Origin: Parachlorella kessleri
Lineage: Eukaryota > Chlorophyta > Trebouxiophyceae > Chlorellales > Chlorellaceae
NCBI GenBank assembly: GCA_001598975.1
Contig: BBXU01001569.1
Location: 38,094-102,093 of the forward strand
Direction: 5' to 3'
DNA length: 64,000 bases
This document shows, piece after piece, positions 37,664 through 48,600 of this stretch (within the stretch, counting starts at the first letter, position 1; each line of letters starts with the position of its first letter). Below the pieces are notes generated by a model that made no database searches, was not told the DNA's origin, and saw nothing but the letters and a program-made list of their open reading frames with translations. The position numbers and the translations under genes were made by a program.

Positions 37664-37822
37664 AGTAGACTCTCACATCCCCAGGACACCCTCAGAGTCC
37701 CCGCCAGCGCCTCCGCTGCCCTGCTGGGCTCGTGCTGGGAATTGCAGAAAAACGCGCCGAGGACGTTCATAAGCACGTTGATGGACGCGGCATGTGTTAA
37801 CCCTGTCTGCACTTGCACCAAC
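37664..37822. promoter_or_regulatory. Very short divergent promoter, PGYTGH protein / NTAN1
   Basis: Only 159 bases separate the two proposed start codons. If both starts are right, the two genes share one core promoter region. The minus-strand start is uncertain, which would change the gap. Confidence 0.4.
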
Positions 37823-39080
37823 ATGGTCCTATTGGTCGGTGGGGTACGCTGTACTGCCCTTCCAGACGTGGTCGACACCCCAGCGCTGCAGGAGTCCTGT
37901 CAAGCCTTCCTTGGTATCAGCCCGCTCTGCATAAGTGCCCACACCCCGGCCTTGCACGTCTTTCAAGGTGTGCACAGGACTGGCAGTGGTGGCAGGCTGT
38001 GCTGAGCACATGCTTGCTTCACCAGACCTTCCACAGTAATGCCACTCTCGCGCCTGACCACCCCCCCGGTGTGGTTGCAGGCGAGCTTGCCAGGGTCAGC
38101 ACCAGCGTTTCAGTCTGCTGGGTGGGCAGCAGCGATGCCACCACCTGCGTCATCGTGGTGCTGCTCGATCTTCAGGCAGGCCTGGCAGCTGTGGCCCATT
38201 TTGATGCAGCCACCTCCGCCAACCCTTGCAACTTGGAGGCGTGCTTGGAAGGCATGACCGCACCCAGCCTGTTTCTTGTGGGAGGCTACGGGATTGACAA
38301 CGGCGTGAGCAGCCAGACCGTCTTGCGACTGCTGCAGCAGGCTCACTCCACCCCAACGCCAGTCACCCTCCGGCTTGCCTGCATCGGTGGTCTCAACACC
38401 GATGCCGCGGGCGCACCCAGGTCGCAGTCGCTTGCCGTCAACCTCCAGACAGGCGCAGCGGCACCTGCACGCTTCCTAGACCGTGGACCCCTGGCAATAC
38501 CCCGGCTTGCACAGCTGTGGCTGCGAGAGCGGCCTGAGAGCCGCACGCTGCAGCCGGTATTTGATGCAGCCAGCGGGCAGACGCGAGTCTCGCTCATCCT
38601 GGGTGCGCCCAACAAGCAGCTAGTTGCCTACCTGGGGTACTTGCTTGCCCAGGATACCCCGCAGTTGCTAGAGATCATCTCAACCTCTCCAGAGCATGAA
38701 GGCCCCGGCTTTGTGGAGGGTAAGCATGCACAATAACTGTGCTGTGGGTAGCTTGGTATTCCTTATGACAGCAAGAAGCAGGTGTACGAGGTGAGTGGTG
38801 TCTTGCACATTCAATGCTGCATTTTCCCATGAATTTTGCCACTTCCTTTCAGTATGTCATGCCCGCTCACATATCCTGCGCACTGCCACCTGCTGCTGCA
38901 GACATGCGTGGGGCGCTGCAGTGGCTGCTCGGTTTGGAGGGTCCAAGAAGGATAGAATCGTACACATTTGCGTGGGGTGCGGACGGTTGGCGTCCGTCTG
39001 GGGCCAAGACACTAGCTGCCCAAGAGCAGCTCGTCACTTGCAGAGTGAACAGCCACACAGGTGACGGTGGTTTGAGTTAA
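37823..39080 (+). CDS. NTAN1: Protein N-terminal asparagine amidohydrolase (NTAN1), 3 exons, 320 aa
   Basis: NTAN1 converts N-terminal Asn to Asp, a first step that turns a protein into an Arg/N-degron substrate. Exons: 37823-37967, 38081-38719, 38902-39080 (963 nt). The start VLLVGGVRC matches the family's MPLLVEGRR. The catalytic Cys lies in GSSDATTC (Cys71), followed by VIVVL. LVGGYGIDNGVSSQTVLRLL, LAVNLQTG, DRGPLA and LLEIISTSPEHEGPGFVE follow in family order. The last exon (DMRGALQWLL...YTFAWGADGWRP) continues directly from GFVE, as in animal NTAN1. Length (human about 310) fits. An intervening GT-AG option at 38770-38790 was discarded because it breaks the C-terminal frame. Human, animal and plant relatives are cytosolic. 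Confidence 0.92.
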
Positions 39081-39454
39081 GTGCTCTCGGTGGTCTCATT
39101 GTCAGGCCCTGCTTGTGCAAGGCGTGCAGCAGAACATGGCGAATGGCAGACCTTACATGGATCTCTAGCCCCCTACTGGCCAACAGCATTGTATGAACCC
39201 CTTTCTTTACCACCTTAATGCGCCTTTCTACATTCATTATGCTCATGTATCTAAGCTAGTTTCATGTCTGGGTTCGTTTCCAATAGCGTAATCGGTAGGA
39301 CTGACCATGGCAGCTTTCCAGCTGCCCAACCCCACGTTTAAGGGCCTAGGCTGCAAGCCCTTGGCAACTCAAACCCTCACGACCAGTACAGGCAATACAC
39401 CTGCCAGCCTAGCATGTCAGCCTGCAGAGGCGCAGGGCCCTGAAGTGCGCCCAC
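39081..39454. other. Intergenic between convergent NTAN1 and TPR genes
   Basis: 374 bases of joined 3' UTR sequence; no gene, repeat or RNA feature stands out. Confidence 0.3.
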
Positions 39455-40280
39455 TCACAGCTCCTGGTCATGCACAGCTGCCCGGCGGTCCCCCTGGCCT
39501 GCCAGGGCTTCCTTGGCCAGCTGCAGCCCCAGCTGGGCCTCCTTGCTGGGGGACCCGCCCATCAGCTCAAGGGCCCTCTGGTAAGCCGATACGGCGGCCC
39601 TGTGGTGACCCATGCACAGCTGAGCAGCGCCCAGCCTGGCCCACCCCCTGGCCCTGCAGTTTGAGTGAGGAGCAGAGCTTGCAGCGTGGAATGACTGGAT
39701 GGCTTGAAACATGTTGTATCTATTCTGGCATTTAAGGTAGTCCAATGCTGCACAGACAGGTCGGAAGCAGTGGGCAGGTGAGCGCCAGGAGTACAAGTCA
39801 TGGACTGTGAGACCCACCAGTCGGGGTTGAGCTTGGTGCAGTTCATGGCGTCATCCAGCGCCTGGGTGACGTTGTTGGAGTGCAGCAGGCAGGCGGCACG
39901 GAGGTCATAGAAGATGGGTGTTGAGGGAGCAGTATGGATAGCCTTGGCGAGAACCCTGCACAGCATCAGAGCCTCTCTAGAGAGGTTAGATCGTGAACCG
40001 AGTTATGATACTCAGAAGAGTGCCTGGCGTAACTTGTAGACGCTTTGGGTATGCCTAGGAGGTGGCCCTTACGTGGTGGCAGCATCGTAGTCACCCAGCT
40101 TCATTGCCACAGTGGCCCTAAAAAGCTCCTCGCTGGATTGCGAAGCATCCTGGCCCTGAGTGGTGAAAGTAATTAGTGTGAGTACCCTGGTTTTGCACCT
40201 CTCAGTAGCTCGGTTGAAGTTATGCGATGTACTCTCACCAGACTGATGTCTGCCACACTGGCCAGCTGTGCCCAAGCCAT
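39455..40280 (-). CDS. Small TPR protein, Hop/Sti1 TPR-like, 4 exons, 153 aa
   Basis: Exons (minus): 40280-40239, 40155-40073, 39955-39818, 39653-39455 (462 nt in register). Tandem tetratricopeptide repeats are visible: SEELFRATVAMKLGDYDAAT, IFYDLRAACLLHSNNVTQAL with DDAMNCTKLNPDW, and ARGWARLGAAQLCMGHHRAA with VSAYQRALEL. The order and spacing (N/D...LNPDWARGWxRLGAA) resemble the TPR1 module of Hop/Sti1-type co-chaperones, which hold the C-terminal EEVD of Hsp70/Hsp90. Here the protein stops after about three repeats with no DP or second TPR module, so it is far shorter than Hop (about 550 aa). Partner unknown; chaperone adaptor is an inference. Divergent to the coiled-coil gene. Confidence 0.8.
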
Positions 40281-40561
40281 CGTGTTTTGCAAGGGAGCTC
40301 TTGTTTATCCAAAACTCTTGAGCCCTTCAAGTGTTTAGAAACCTGTAGCACGGCCCCTCGTGACCAGCCAACTTGCGCGCGCGGCGGACGGAGCCTTCAG
40401 CACCCTCAGCACGGCCCACGTGGGGGAGAGCACGACATGATGACAGGATGAAGTTTGTAACTGATGTGTAGCTATCTTGCCCGCCCACAGGAGCTCCCAA
40501 CCTGATCACTGGCACAATCACTGCTCAAGCGCTTCCAAACTGTTCCTCCTGTGAAGCAGAA
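40281..40561. promoter_or_regulatory. Divergent promoter region, TPR protein / coiled-coil protein
   Basis: 281 bases between two opposing ATG codons; it must contain both promoters. No specific element recognised. Confidence 0.35.
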
Positions 40562-41710
40562 ATGCCGCCTCGGAAGTCTGTTCATGTCACCATGCAGCCC
40601 TTGCCGAGTGACGCCCAGTCCGTCCTGGTCAACGACACCAGCGAAGCCCCACAGAGGTGGCGAGCAGCCTTAGACAAGATGCAGCAGCTTCTTGCCGACC
40701 TTGATCGGCTTGACAAAATCCTGGAAGGGGCGCTGTACCTTGACGACAGCAGCTGGCAGGCCGAGCTCCCAGTACAGAAGTTCACCATGACACTTCAGGT
40801 GTGCATATCATAGCAGTAGGCGTACAAAGTGCACTGGACCGAGGCAGACCTGCAAGCTTTTTCGGTTGTGAAATTCGCTGCCAGAAAACCTTGGCTTGCA
40901 AAGGCTCCTGCTGACCCGTCGGTGCTGCTGCTTGGGCTAGTCCTTGGCAGGTACAACACCAAAGGGTTAACGAGCTGGAGAAGCGGCTGGCAGACCTTCG
41001 GGCCAGACTGGCTGCTAGCGAGCAGGGCCGGGCGGCGGCAGAGGACCGGGTAAAGGAACTGGGCGAGGAGCTAGAGAACAATGCACGTGAGTATGTGGTT
41101 GGGGCAGCTGGGTGTGCCTCGGACGATGTGCTCAGCATCGCACTATGCACTTCTAGATGTAACAAGGTTGTGACTGAGCGCAAGGGGGTTCCCGCTGTAA
41201 GACTAGACTAATGTTCTCAGCATCGCTGTGGACCCAGCTGGTGGCAGACACCTGTCAAGGCCGAACGTCCCCACTTGCAGCCCCATTGGTCTATGGCCTT
41301 ATGGCAGAGGCTGTGCACCCAGCATAGAGCGGGAACCCCCAGCCGGCTATGCCAGATGTGAAGGAATGAAGATTTTGGCCTCATGGCGTGCTAGGCAGCC
41401 ATTCAGGTTTGGTGAAGGCCGGGTTGTGGCATGGACGGTGAGCGGCAGGTCCCCACTTGTGCTCAGCGGTGCTCAGCCACTGGTGAGAGGCTCTCCGTGT
41501 GCACATGTGCATGTCACAGGGGTCTTCAAGCTGCACTTTGAGGAGCTGCTGAGGAAGGACAGGGAGATAGCCGAGCTGCAGGCCATGGTGTCCTCAATCT
41601 CGCTGGGCAGGCGGCCTGGGAGCAGCGCGGGCGGTAGCAGCCGCTTTGGCGGCGGCGGTGGTGCTGACAGTGATGCTGATGAGGGGGGCACAGAGCTGAA
41701 GGGGTTGTAG
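40562..41710 (+). CDS. Small coiled-coil protein, 3 exons, 187 aa, function unknown
   Basis: Exons: 40562-40798, 40951-41086, 41520-41710 (564 nt, phases agree). The N-terminal 40 residues are basic/polar. From about residue 42 a heptad pattern runs through ALDKMQQLLADLDRLDKILE, VQHQRVNELEKRLADLRARL, RVKELGEELENN and LHFEELLRKDREIAELQAMV. The end is a Gly/Ser/Asp-rich tail. I do not recognise the family; ciliary or cytoskeletal use would suit the neighbourhood but is not shown. Intron 2 (41087-41519) is long for this gene and contains a GACTAGACTA word near 41202 that recalls the MITE-like end at 32490. Confidence 0.75.
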
Positions 41711-42664
41711 CTGTCATGGCAGTTGGGTTGTTTTGGTGGCGGGTAACACGATCTGCATTTTGGTTTCCCAGGTAGGGCCAGGCAAGGTGGCATGCCAGGA
41801 ATGCTCTGTGGGTGCCTGTTGCCTCCAAGCGCTGTTGGTGAGGGACATACCAGGGGTCCATCATGCATTAGCTGACCAGGCCCTTCACGGGGATGTCCTT
41901 GTCCTATCAGGGTGTGCATAAAATGCAATTCGATGTTTCTGCGCCTCGGAAAGGGTGCTGGTGTGGACTTGCATAATGTGGAGGGAGCCCTGCTTAAACC
42001 ACATCAGTCAAAGGAAGCACGCTGGCAGGCATCCGTGCTGCCTTGGCAGCAGCTGCACTGCCTCAACCACGCTAAAGGGCCAGAAGAACTCGTTGTTTAC
42101 AGATAGAGTGACCACTCTCACCCTATTTCCTGCTAGGTTTAGCCTGAGGGAATGAAGGACACAATTATAACATCCATGCCAATCCTGACTTCTCAGCTCA
42201 AATACCTTCTCCTCGCAGACTACAGCACACAACTGCAGCTCCTCTAGTAATCATCGCAGGGAATCAAACGCTTGCAGTGTTAAGCTGACATACAAACTGT
42301 GTACAACGGCAGCATCGCTCAGCAGAGTAACTTGGCATACTATATCAGTAAGCCTCCGTATCCTGCCTGATTTCCGCGATCATGCCACGCAGGCAACACG
42401 CAAAGAGTAGCACAGACATCTGAACAAGACAAGTGGTATGCTTGGGCTAGGGCTGCTCCTGTCGTGCTGCACCATGCATAAGAACCCACGCTACCCAACC
42501 CCCCGGGGCTCGTGCGTTGATTTTCGCTAAGCACCACAAGCTGCTACAAGCACCAAGCTGCTATGCTGCTAAGGCTGCATAGGAGGCCCCCGCCGAGCCT
42601 GCCGGGCAGTTGGTTCAGCTGCCGTGCAGCTCAGCAAGTCGAGCACAGCGTGCGCAAGGCAGGC
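41711..42664. other. Intergenic between convergent coiled-coil and IF-2 genes
   Basis: 954 bases of 3' UTR and spacer with slightly lower GC in the middle (42080-42350). No credible exon, RNA or repeat seen. Confidence 0.3.
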
Positions 42665-45600
42665 TCAGCGGCGGCCTCTTCTATACCCTTGTGGCTCCTC
42701 ATGCCCGTTCCCCAGCAGCTCATCCAGTTCCACTGTTGCTGCGTGGGCCTCCTCTAGCTTTAACCGCTTCTCCACCACCTCGTAGGCTGTGATGCGGTCG
42801 CCCTCCTGGAAAACAGGGAATAGCAGGAACAGGTTTAGTGCAGTCCCTCGCACGGCGCCCTGCCAGCGCCAGGTCATGTACAGTGGGAATTTCCCTACCT
42901 GCCACCTTGATTAAAACCAAGCGGGGGCCCCCAGAGCACCCCTCCCAGGGCGTTGCCAGTAGCACCGGTAGCAGACAGCCCCAGACCCGTGCCAGGGGCT
43001 GCAGGAGAAGCTACGCAGGGTTCTGGCAGGGCACCCCACAGGGTGCTGCATGCTCCCACCCAGCATACAAGAGCAGTCATGCTGGGCCAGCCGGCCACCT
43101 TACCACCCCCCGCGCCCGGAAAGTCCAGGCCCACCCCACAACCTTAGCAAGGCGCATGTGTTTTTTGTTGTTGTTTTCCTGGTGTATTATCTTGGTACTC
43201 CTTGGATTCGAAAACAGCAAAATACAAGCTTTGCTCACCTGCCACTCCTTGAAGAGCTCCGCCACCACGCCGCACTCTGTCCCCGCCACCACCTCCCGCA
43301 CGTCGTCCTTCACCCGCCGTAGCGACGTCAGCGGCCCCTCAAACACGGTCCGCTTGCCGCGCTTGACCTGCGGCATAAAACACCCATGGAGATGGACAAG
43401 TTGGGACCCACCTCCACAGCTCTGCACAGCCGCCCCACAAACAAGGCCGCTGCGTGCGGAAGGCGCCCGCCAGGTTCAAACTGGGGCTAAGGGGCCACGC
43501 TGACCATGACTTGGTCAGCGAAGAAGACCCCTGCACCGTCTGTTCAGCCCTCTGCCACACACAACCTGCGGCGTGCTCTGTATAACCACAGCAGCTCCCC
43601 AATGTGTTGACTTAGGAAAGTGCGTATGCATTGGCTACCCACCCAACCCTACTCCCTGCGGAACCAAGCCAGCCATCGACGCCGCTCACCTCAATGAAAC
43701 AGCCCTTGCGCAGCGCGCCATCCAGCACCACGCAGCCCGCGGCCCGCCGGTTGCCGCTGCCAAACACCGCCTTCACCTCCGCGCCTCCAATCTCCTGCCG
43801 CTCTTCCACTGCGGATAAAAGCGTGGGTTCGAATGACCATCACAAGAGCTCTTATGGACAGGCATGCATGGTCGTTGACGCAGCAGCAGCCGCAGCACTC
43901 CTCCGGAGGTCCAGGGATGCACCTGACCCGTGCCCTCGAACTCCTACACTGGGGCCAGGCTCCCCACATGCAACCCACAGGCACAGCGAGCCCACCACAA
44001 GCCCCCACTGCAAGGCAGGGGCCCCAGATAACCCACCCCACCCCACCTGTTTTTAACCGGCCCTCCATGGCTGCCCTCATGTCGTCAACAAGGTCGTAGA
44101 TGACGTTGTACGTCAGCAACTTGATGCCGCGCTGCTTGGCTGCCGACTGCATGCCACAAGAACGCAAGCAACGGTGAGTTGACCGGAGCTGGCGACTACA
44201 GCCACACGAGAACCATGGCCACCTGCGCAATATTAGCGTCCGTGAGCGGATAGATCAAGAACGTCGGCCTGCACAGCCGCATCCTTGCTCAGCACCACGG
44301 AAGGGGTTTGCTGGGCCGAGCACCCTGACCGCCTCATGAGCGGGCTACCACCACTAGCTGACCATCCACTCCTGCGTAAATTTACATCCAGCAGCTGCGT
44401 AGGCACAGCAGTACAGGGCGTGACTAACCTGTACCGCCTCTGAGGGGTGCACGTTGAAGCCTAGCACCATGGCCTGCGACGCGACTGCCAGGTCCAGGTC
44501 CGTCATGGTGATCTCCCCCGGCGCGGCCAGCAGGTAGCGCAGCATGACGCTGTCCTGGGGCAGCTGGCCCAGCGCAGACTTCACCGCCTCGCACGCGCCC
44601 GAGGCGTCCGCCTGCACAGCATAGGTCAGGGGTGTAAAATCATACACTGGTGTGCAAGGGGCGTCATCAACAAGGCTTACTGGACGTGCCCTTGATGCCT
44701 TAACAGGTCCGAGCCCAACGGGTCAGCAGCTTCCAAGGCACACGCTCTGCTCAGGCGGGGAGGGGAAGGAAACGCACGGTGCACGCTCGGAGAGATGCAT
44801 GCACAGCATAGACAGCGCGGGTGTCTATCGCAGCGCCCCACCATACACCCTCCCCCCAGTTACACAACTGGCAGCCCACCCACCTTCAGAATGATGTTGA
44901 TGCGCTGCAGGGCCATCTCTGCAAGCCCGTCCTCGTCCATGGAGGACGCCGAGGAAAGCGTGACCATGCTGCCGCCGCCGTACATGTCGGCCAGGCGCTG
45001 CGCGCGCCGCGCCTCGTCCACAGCGTAGGCAGCAGCACGGGCCTGCCGGACGGCAATGGAAACAGCGGGGGCGCGATTGGCAGGCTGAACACAACCTTGA
45101 GAACAAGCCAAAGTGTAGTTCACGGCAGCCCCTGGATTGCCTGGGTGCTTGGAGAGTAACCATGCAAACAGGGAGGGCTAGCCGCAGCGTGCAAGAGAAG
45201 CAGGAGCGGCAGAGGCAGCAGAGGCAAAGCCCAGGTAATAACCTCAGCATGTCTCATGTCATACCCGCAGCTCGCAAGCCCTAGCCACTGGCACTACGAC
45301 AATATGTGATCCAGCCCCTCGGGGACGTATGACCTAGCCTGCCCAGCCTTGCCTGCCTGCCAACACCCCACCCAGTCACGCAGCCACCCCCACACCCTCA
45401 CCTCAGACTCCGTCTCAAACACGTCAAACTCATCCCCTGCCTGGGGCACGCTGCTGAGCCCCGTCATCTGCACCGCGATGCTGGGCCCCGCCTCGCGGAC
45501 GTCGCCGGTGGGGTTGCGCATCGTGCGCACCTGCGGGGCAAGCACAGCGGGGTCATGCTAGGCTCAGGGCCTGCCCAAGGGGCACAGAGATGACCCCTGG

Positions 45601-48600
45601 AAGCGAGTATGGCATTCACTGTAACCAGAAAGGCGGCTGGGGTCAGGTTGCAAGTCTGGGGAGCAAAGGGCACCAGCAGGAAAAGGCTGCCAGGGGCCGC
45701 GTCACACTTGCAAACCCTCCGGCACATTGCCCCACTGCCACCCTCGCCTCCCACCCACACTCCCACCGGTCTCTTCACACACCAGGCAGGCACCCACAAC
45801 CCATGTACTGCCCTCCCTCACCCACACTCCCACCGGTCTCTTTACACACCAGGCAGGCACCCACAACCCACATACCGCCCTCCCTCACCCACACTCCCAC
45901 CGGTCTTTTCACACCAGGCAGGCACCTACATTCCCACATGGGTACTACTCCTCCTCACCCACACGTCCACCGGTCTCTTCAATCAAGGAGGACCATACAA
46001 CCCAGGGGTTACCGCGCCCCTCACCCACACGCCCACCAGTAGGCACTTACAACCCATATGGATACCGCCTCCCGCCCTCACCTTGCCCAGCGCGCTGCCT
46101 GCCGCAACAATGTCCCCCACCCGCAGCGTGCCCGCCTGCACCAGCAGCGTGGCCACCGGCCCCGACTTCTTGTCCAGGCTCGCCTCCAGCACCGTGCCCT
46201 TGGCCAGGCGCTCGGGGTTGGCCTGCAGGTCCTCCAGCTCAGCCACCAGCAGCACCTGCAAACGACAAGTAAATCAGGCAGTGCTGCTAAGCACTAGGAA
46301 ATGCTGGTTCATTGACTGATACCCAGCGCCGCCACCAGCAGCATCTGCACAGAGAAGAAGAAATGACGGAGCGTTGCTGAGCATTTTTAAGTACTGCTTC
46401 CGCCTTTGGCTTGGCCTCAGCCTTGAGCCAGGCACAAAAGGGTTGGGCCGCAGCTGCTGATACACGCAGCAGTACTGGTCAAATGCTCAAATCCGTCCTC
46501 TACAACACGACCGCCTTCTGCACTGGGTCCTCAACTCCGCACCCAGCACCAGCGGCTGCAAGAAGGCTTCAGAGCAGCAGCACGTCATTAGCCAACACTG
46601 CAACCACCTACAGGCCTCTCTGTGTTCAGCCCTGGTTCCCAGACAAGAGCTGGCCGGCACGACTGAAGGGAAGAATCAACTCCAGGGCTACCAACCCACC
46701 CACCGTCTCCAGGAGGGAGTCCACCCCGTTGCCCTTCTTGGCCGAGATGGGCACCATGGCTGTCTTGCCGCCCCACTCCTCCGGCACCAGACCGTGCTCT
46801 GTCAGCTCCTGCTTCACACGCTCGGCATTGGCGCCCTCCTTGTCGATCTGCAGAGCCACGGGGAGGTCCGTGCATGGTTGTTGGTATGCCCACAAGTGCT
46901 CACAGGCCACCCATGCCTCGTCCCTCCCGGTAAACCCCCTCAAGGTTGGCGCCCTTTTAGACAACCAATTGCGACAGTGATGTGAAGCGGGGGCACTTTG
47001 GTGCAAGGTCCGTCAACATCGCCTTGCGCAGACTGAGAGCTCACACCCTCCTCCTTGTCATCCAACCTTGTTTTTACCATCTGCAGGTGCGGCTGCAACA
47101 CAATGCCACCCACCAAGGTACTGTCTCGTCCCCACCTTGTTGATAGCCACGACGATGGGCACCCCGGCTGCATTGGCATGGCTGATGGCCTCGATGGTCT
47201 GCGGTCGCACGCCATCGTCCGCAGCCACCATGATAATGGCGATGTCAGTCACCTTGGCGCCGCGGGCACGCATGGCGCTGAAAGCCTGCACCAGGGGAGC
47301 AAGTTGCCAAATTGGTTGGTAACCTCGGGAAGGGGAAGGGAATGGGACCACGCCAGGCCGATTTCAACTCCAAAGGAGCAGGTTGGCGGCAAAGTGGTTT
47401 GTAACTGAGGAGCGGGCCATGCGACTCCACAGGGCTGACCCTGCAAACAGTACGCTCCTTTGCCCAGCCCAAACACACGGCTGGGCGGGCGGCACCAACC
47501 CTTTTACCCTTACAGTTGCCTAGTGCTGCCATTGTTCTAGCCAAGTTATAAAGCGAGACTACCCACGGCCACAGCGGCCGTAGAGACCGCGCAAGTGTGC
47601 CACAACACCACCCCGGGGAGTGGTACTGTAATTGTACAGCCCCCCGTGCAAACAGCACCCACCTCATGGCCCGGAGTATCCAGGAAAGTGACCTGCTTCT
47701 CCAGTCCCTCATAGGGCACGCTGCAGGTGTAGGCACCGATGGACTGAGTGATGCCGCCCGCTTCGCCCGCTGCCACCTTGGTTTTGCGAATGAAGTCCAG
47801 GAGGGACGTCTGCAGGGGTATCAACACAGGCTCCAGCAGTTACAGCTCGAGCGCAGGAGGTACCCACTGCAGCGCGGTGGCTGCAGGGTGAGGAGGCAGG
47901 AGATAGCATAGAGGATAGCAAACCAACATCCTGACGTCTGCTCACTGAATGACTGAAGCTGTGCAACCAAGTGGCCTTGGTCCCACCTCAATACATTCCT
48001 ATCGCACAGGTCATCTTCCAAATCCCCTCCCCTCACTCACCTTGCCATGGTCCACATGCCCCACGACTAGTCATCTTCCAAGTCCCTCCTCTCACCTTGC
48101 CGTGGCCCACATGCCCCATGACGGGTCATCTTCCAAATCCCCTTCCCTCACCTTGCCATGGTCCACGTGCCCCATGACAAGTCAACTTCAGTATCCCCTT
48201 CCCTTCCCCTCCCTTCACCTTGCCGTGGTCCACATGGCCCATGACGGTGACCACAGGCGGCCGCGGCTGCAGGTAGTCCAGGTCTCCCTCGTCCAGGAAG
48301 CTGCCCGACTTGGCGGCCAGCGCCTCCGCCTCCTCGCGGTCGAGCACCTCCACGCCGTAGGTCTGCAGCCAGCAACCAGTGGTTCTGTGTTATGAGGTCT
48401 GCAGTTATGCTCATGTTCAGTGATAGGTTCAGCTCTCCAGCACCTCCATGCCGTAGTTCTGCCGCAGCAACCAGTTCTGATGGTGTTTGTTCAAGGTACT
48501 AGGTTTCATGAACTTCGATTAGGGTTAGGGGTTAGCGGTCCTGGACCTTCACGCCGTAGTTCTGACGCAGCAAGCAGGGCAAGTTTCAGGGTTTACTGCT

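Noticed and set aside
37813..38080. Extending the NTAN1 open frame upstream as a single exon
   Set aside because: The upstream part has no NTAN1 similarity, whereas the spliced 37823-37967 exon gives the family's own N-terminus and joins in phase.
39265..39306. GGGTTCGTTTCC with TAGCGTAATCGGTAGGA, resembling pieces of a tRNA
   Set aside because: The A-like and B-like pieces are in the wrong order and do not fold as a cloverleaf.
43826..43845. tRNA B-box-like GGTTCGAATGACC
   Set aside because: No matching A-box or foldable acceptor and anticodon arms; it lies in an intron of IF-2.
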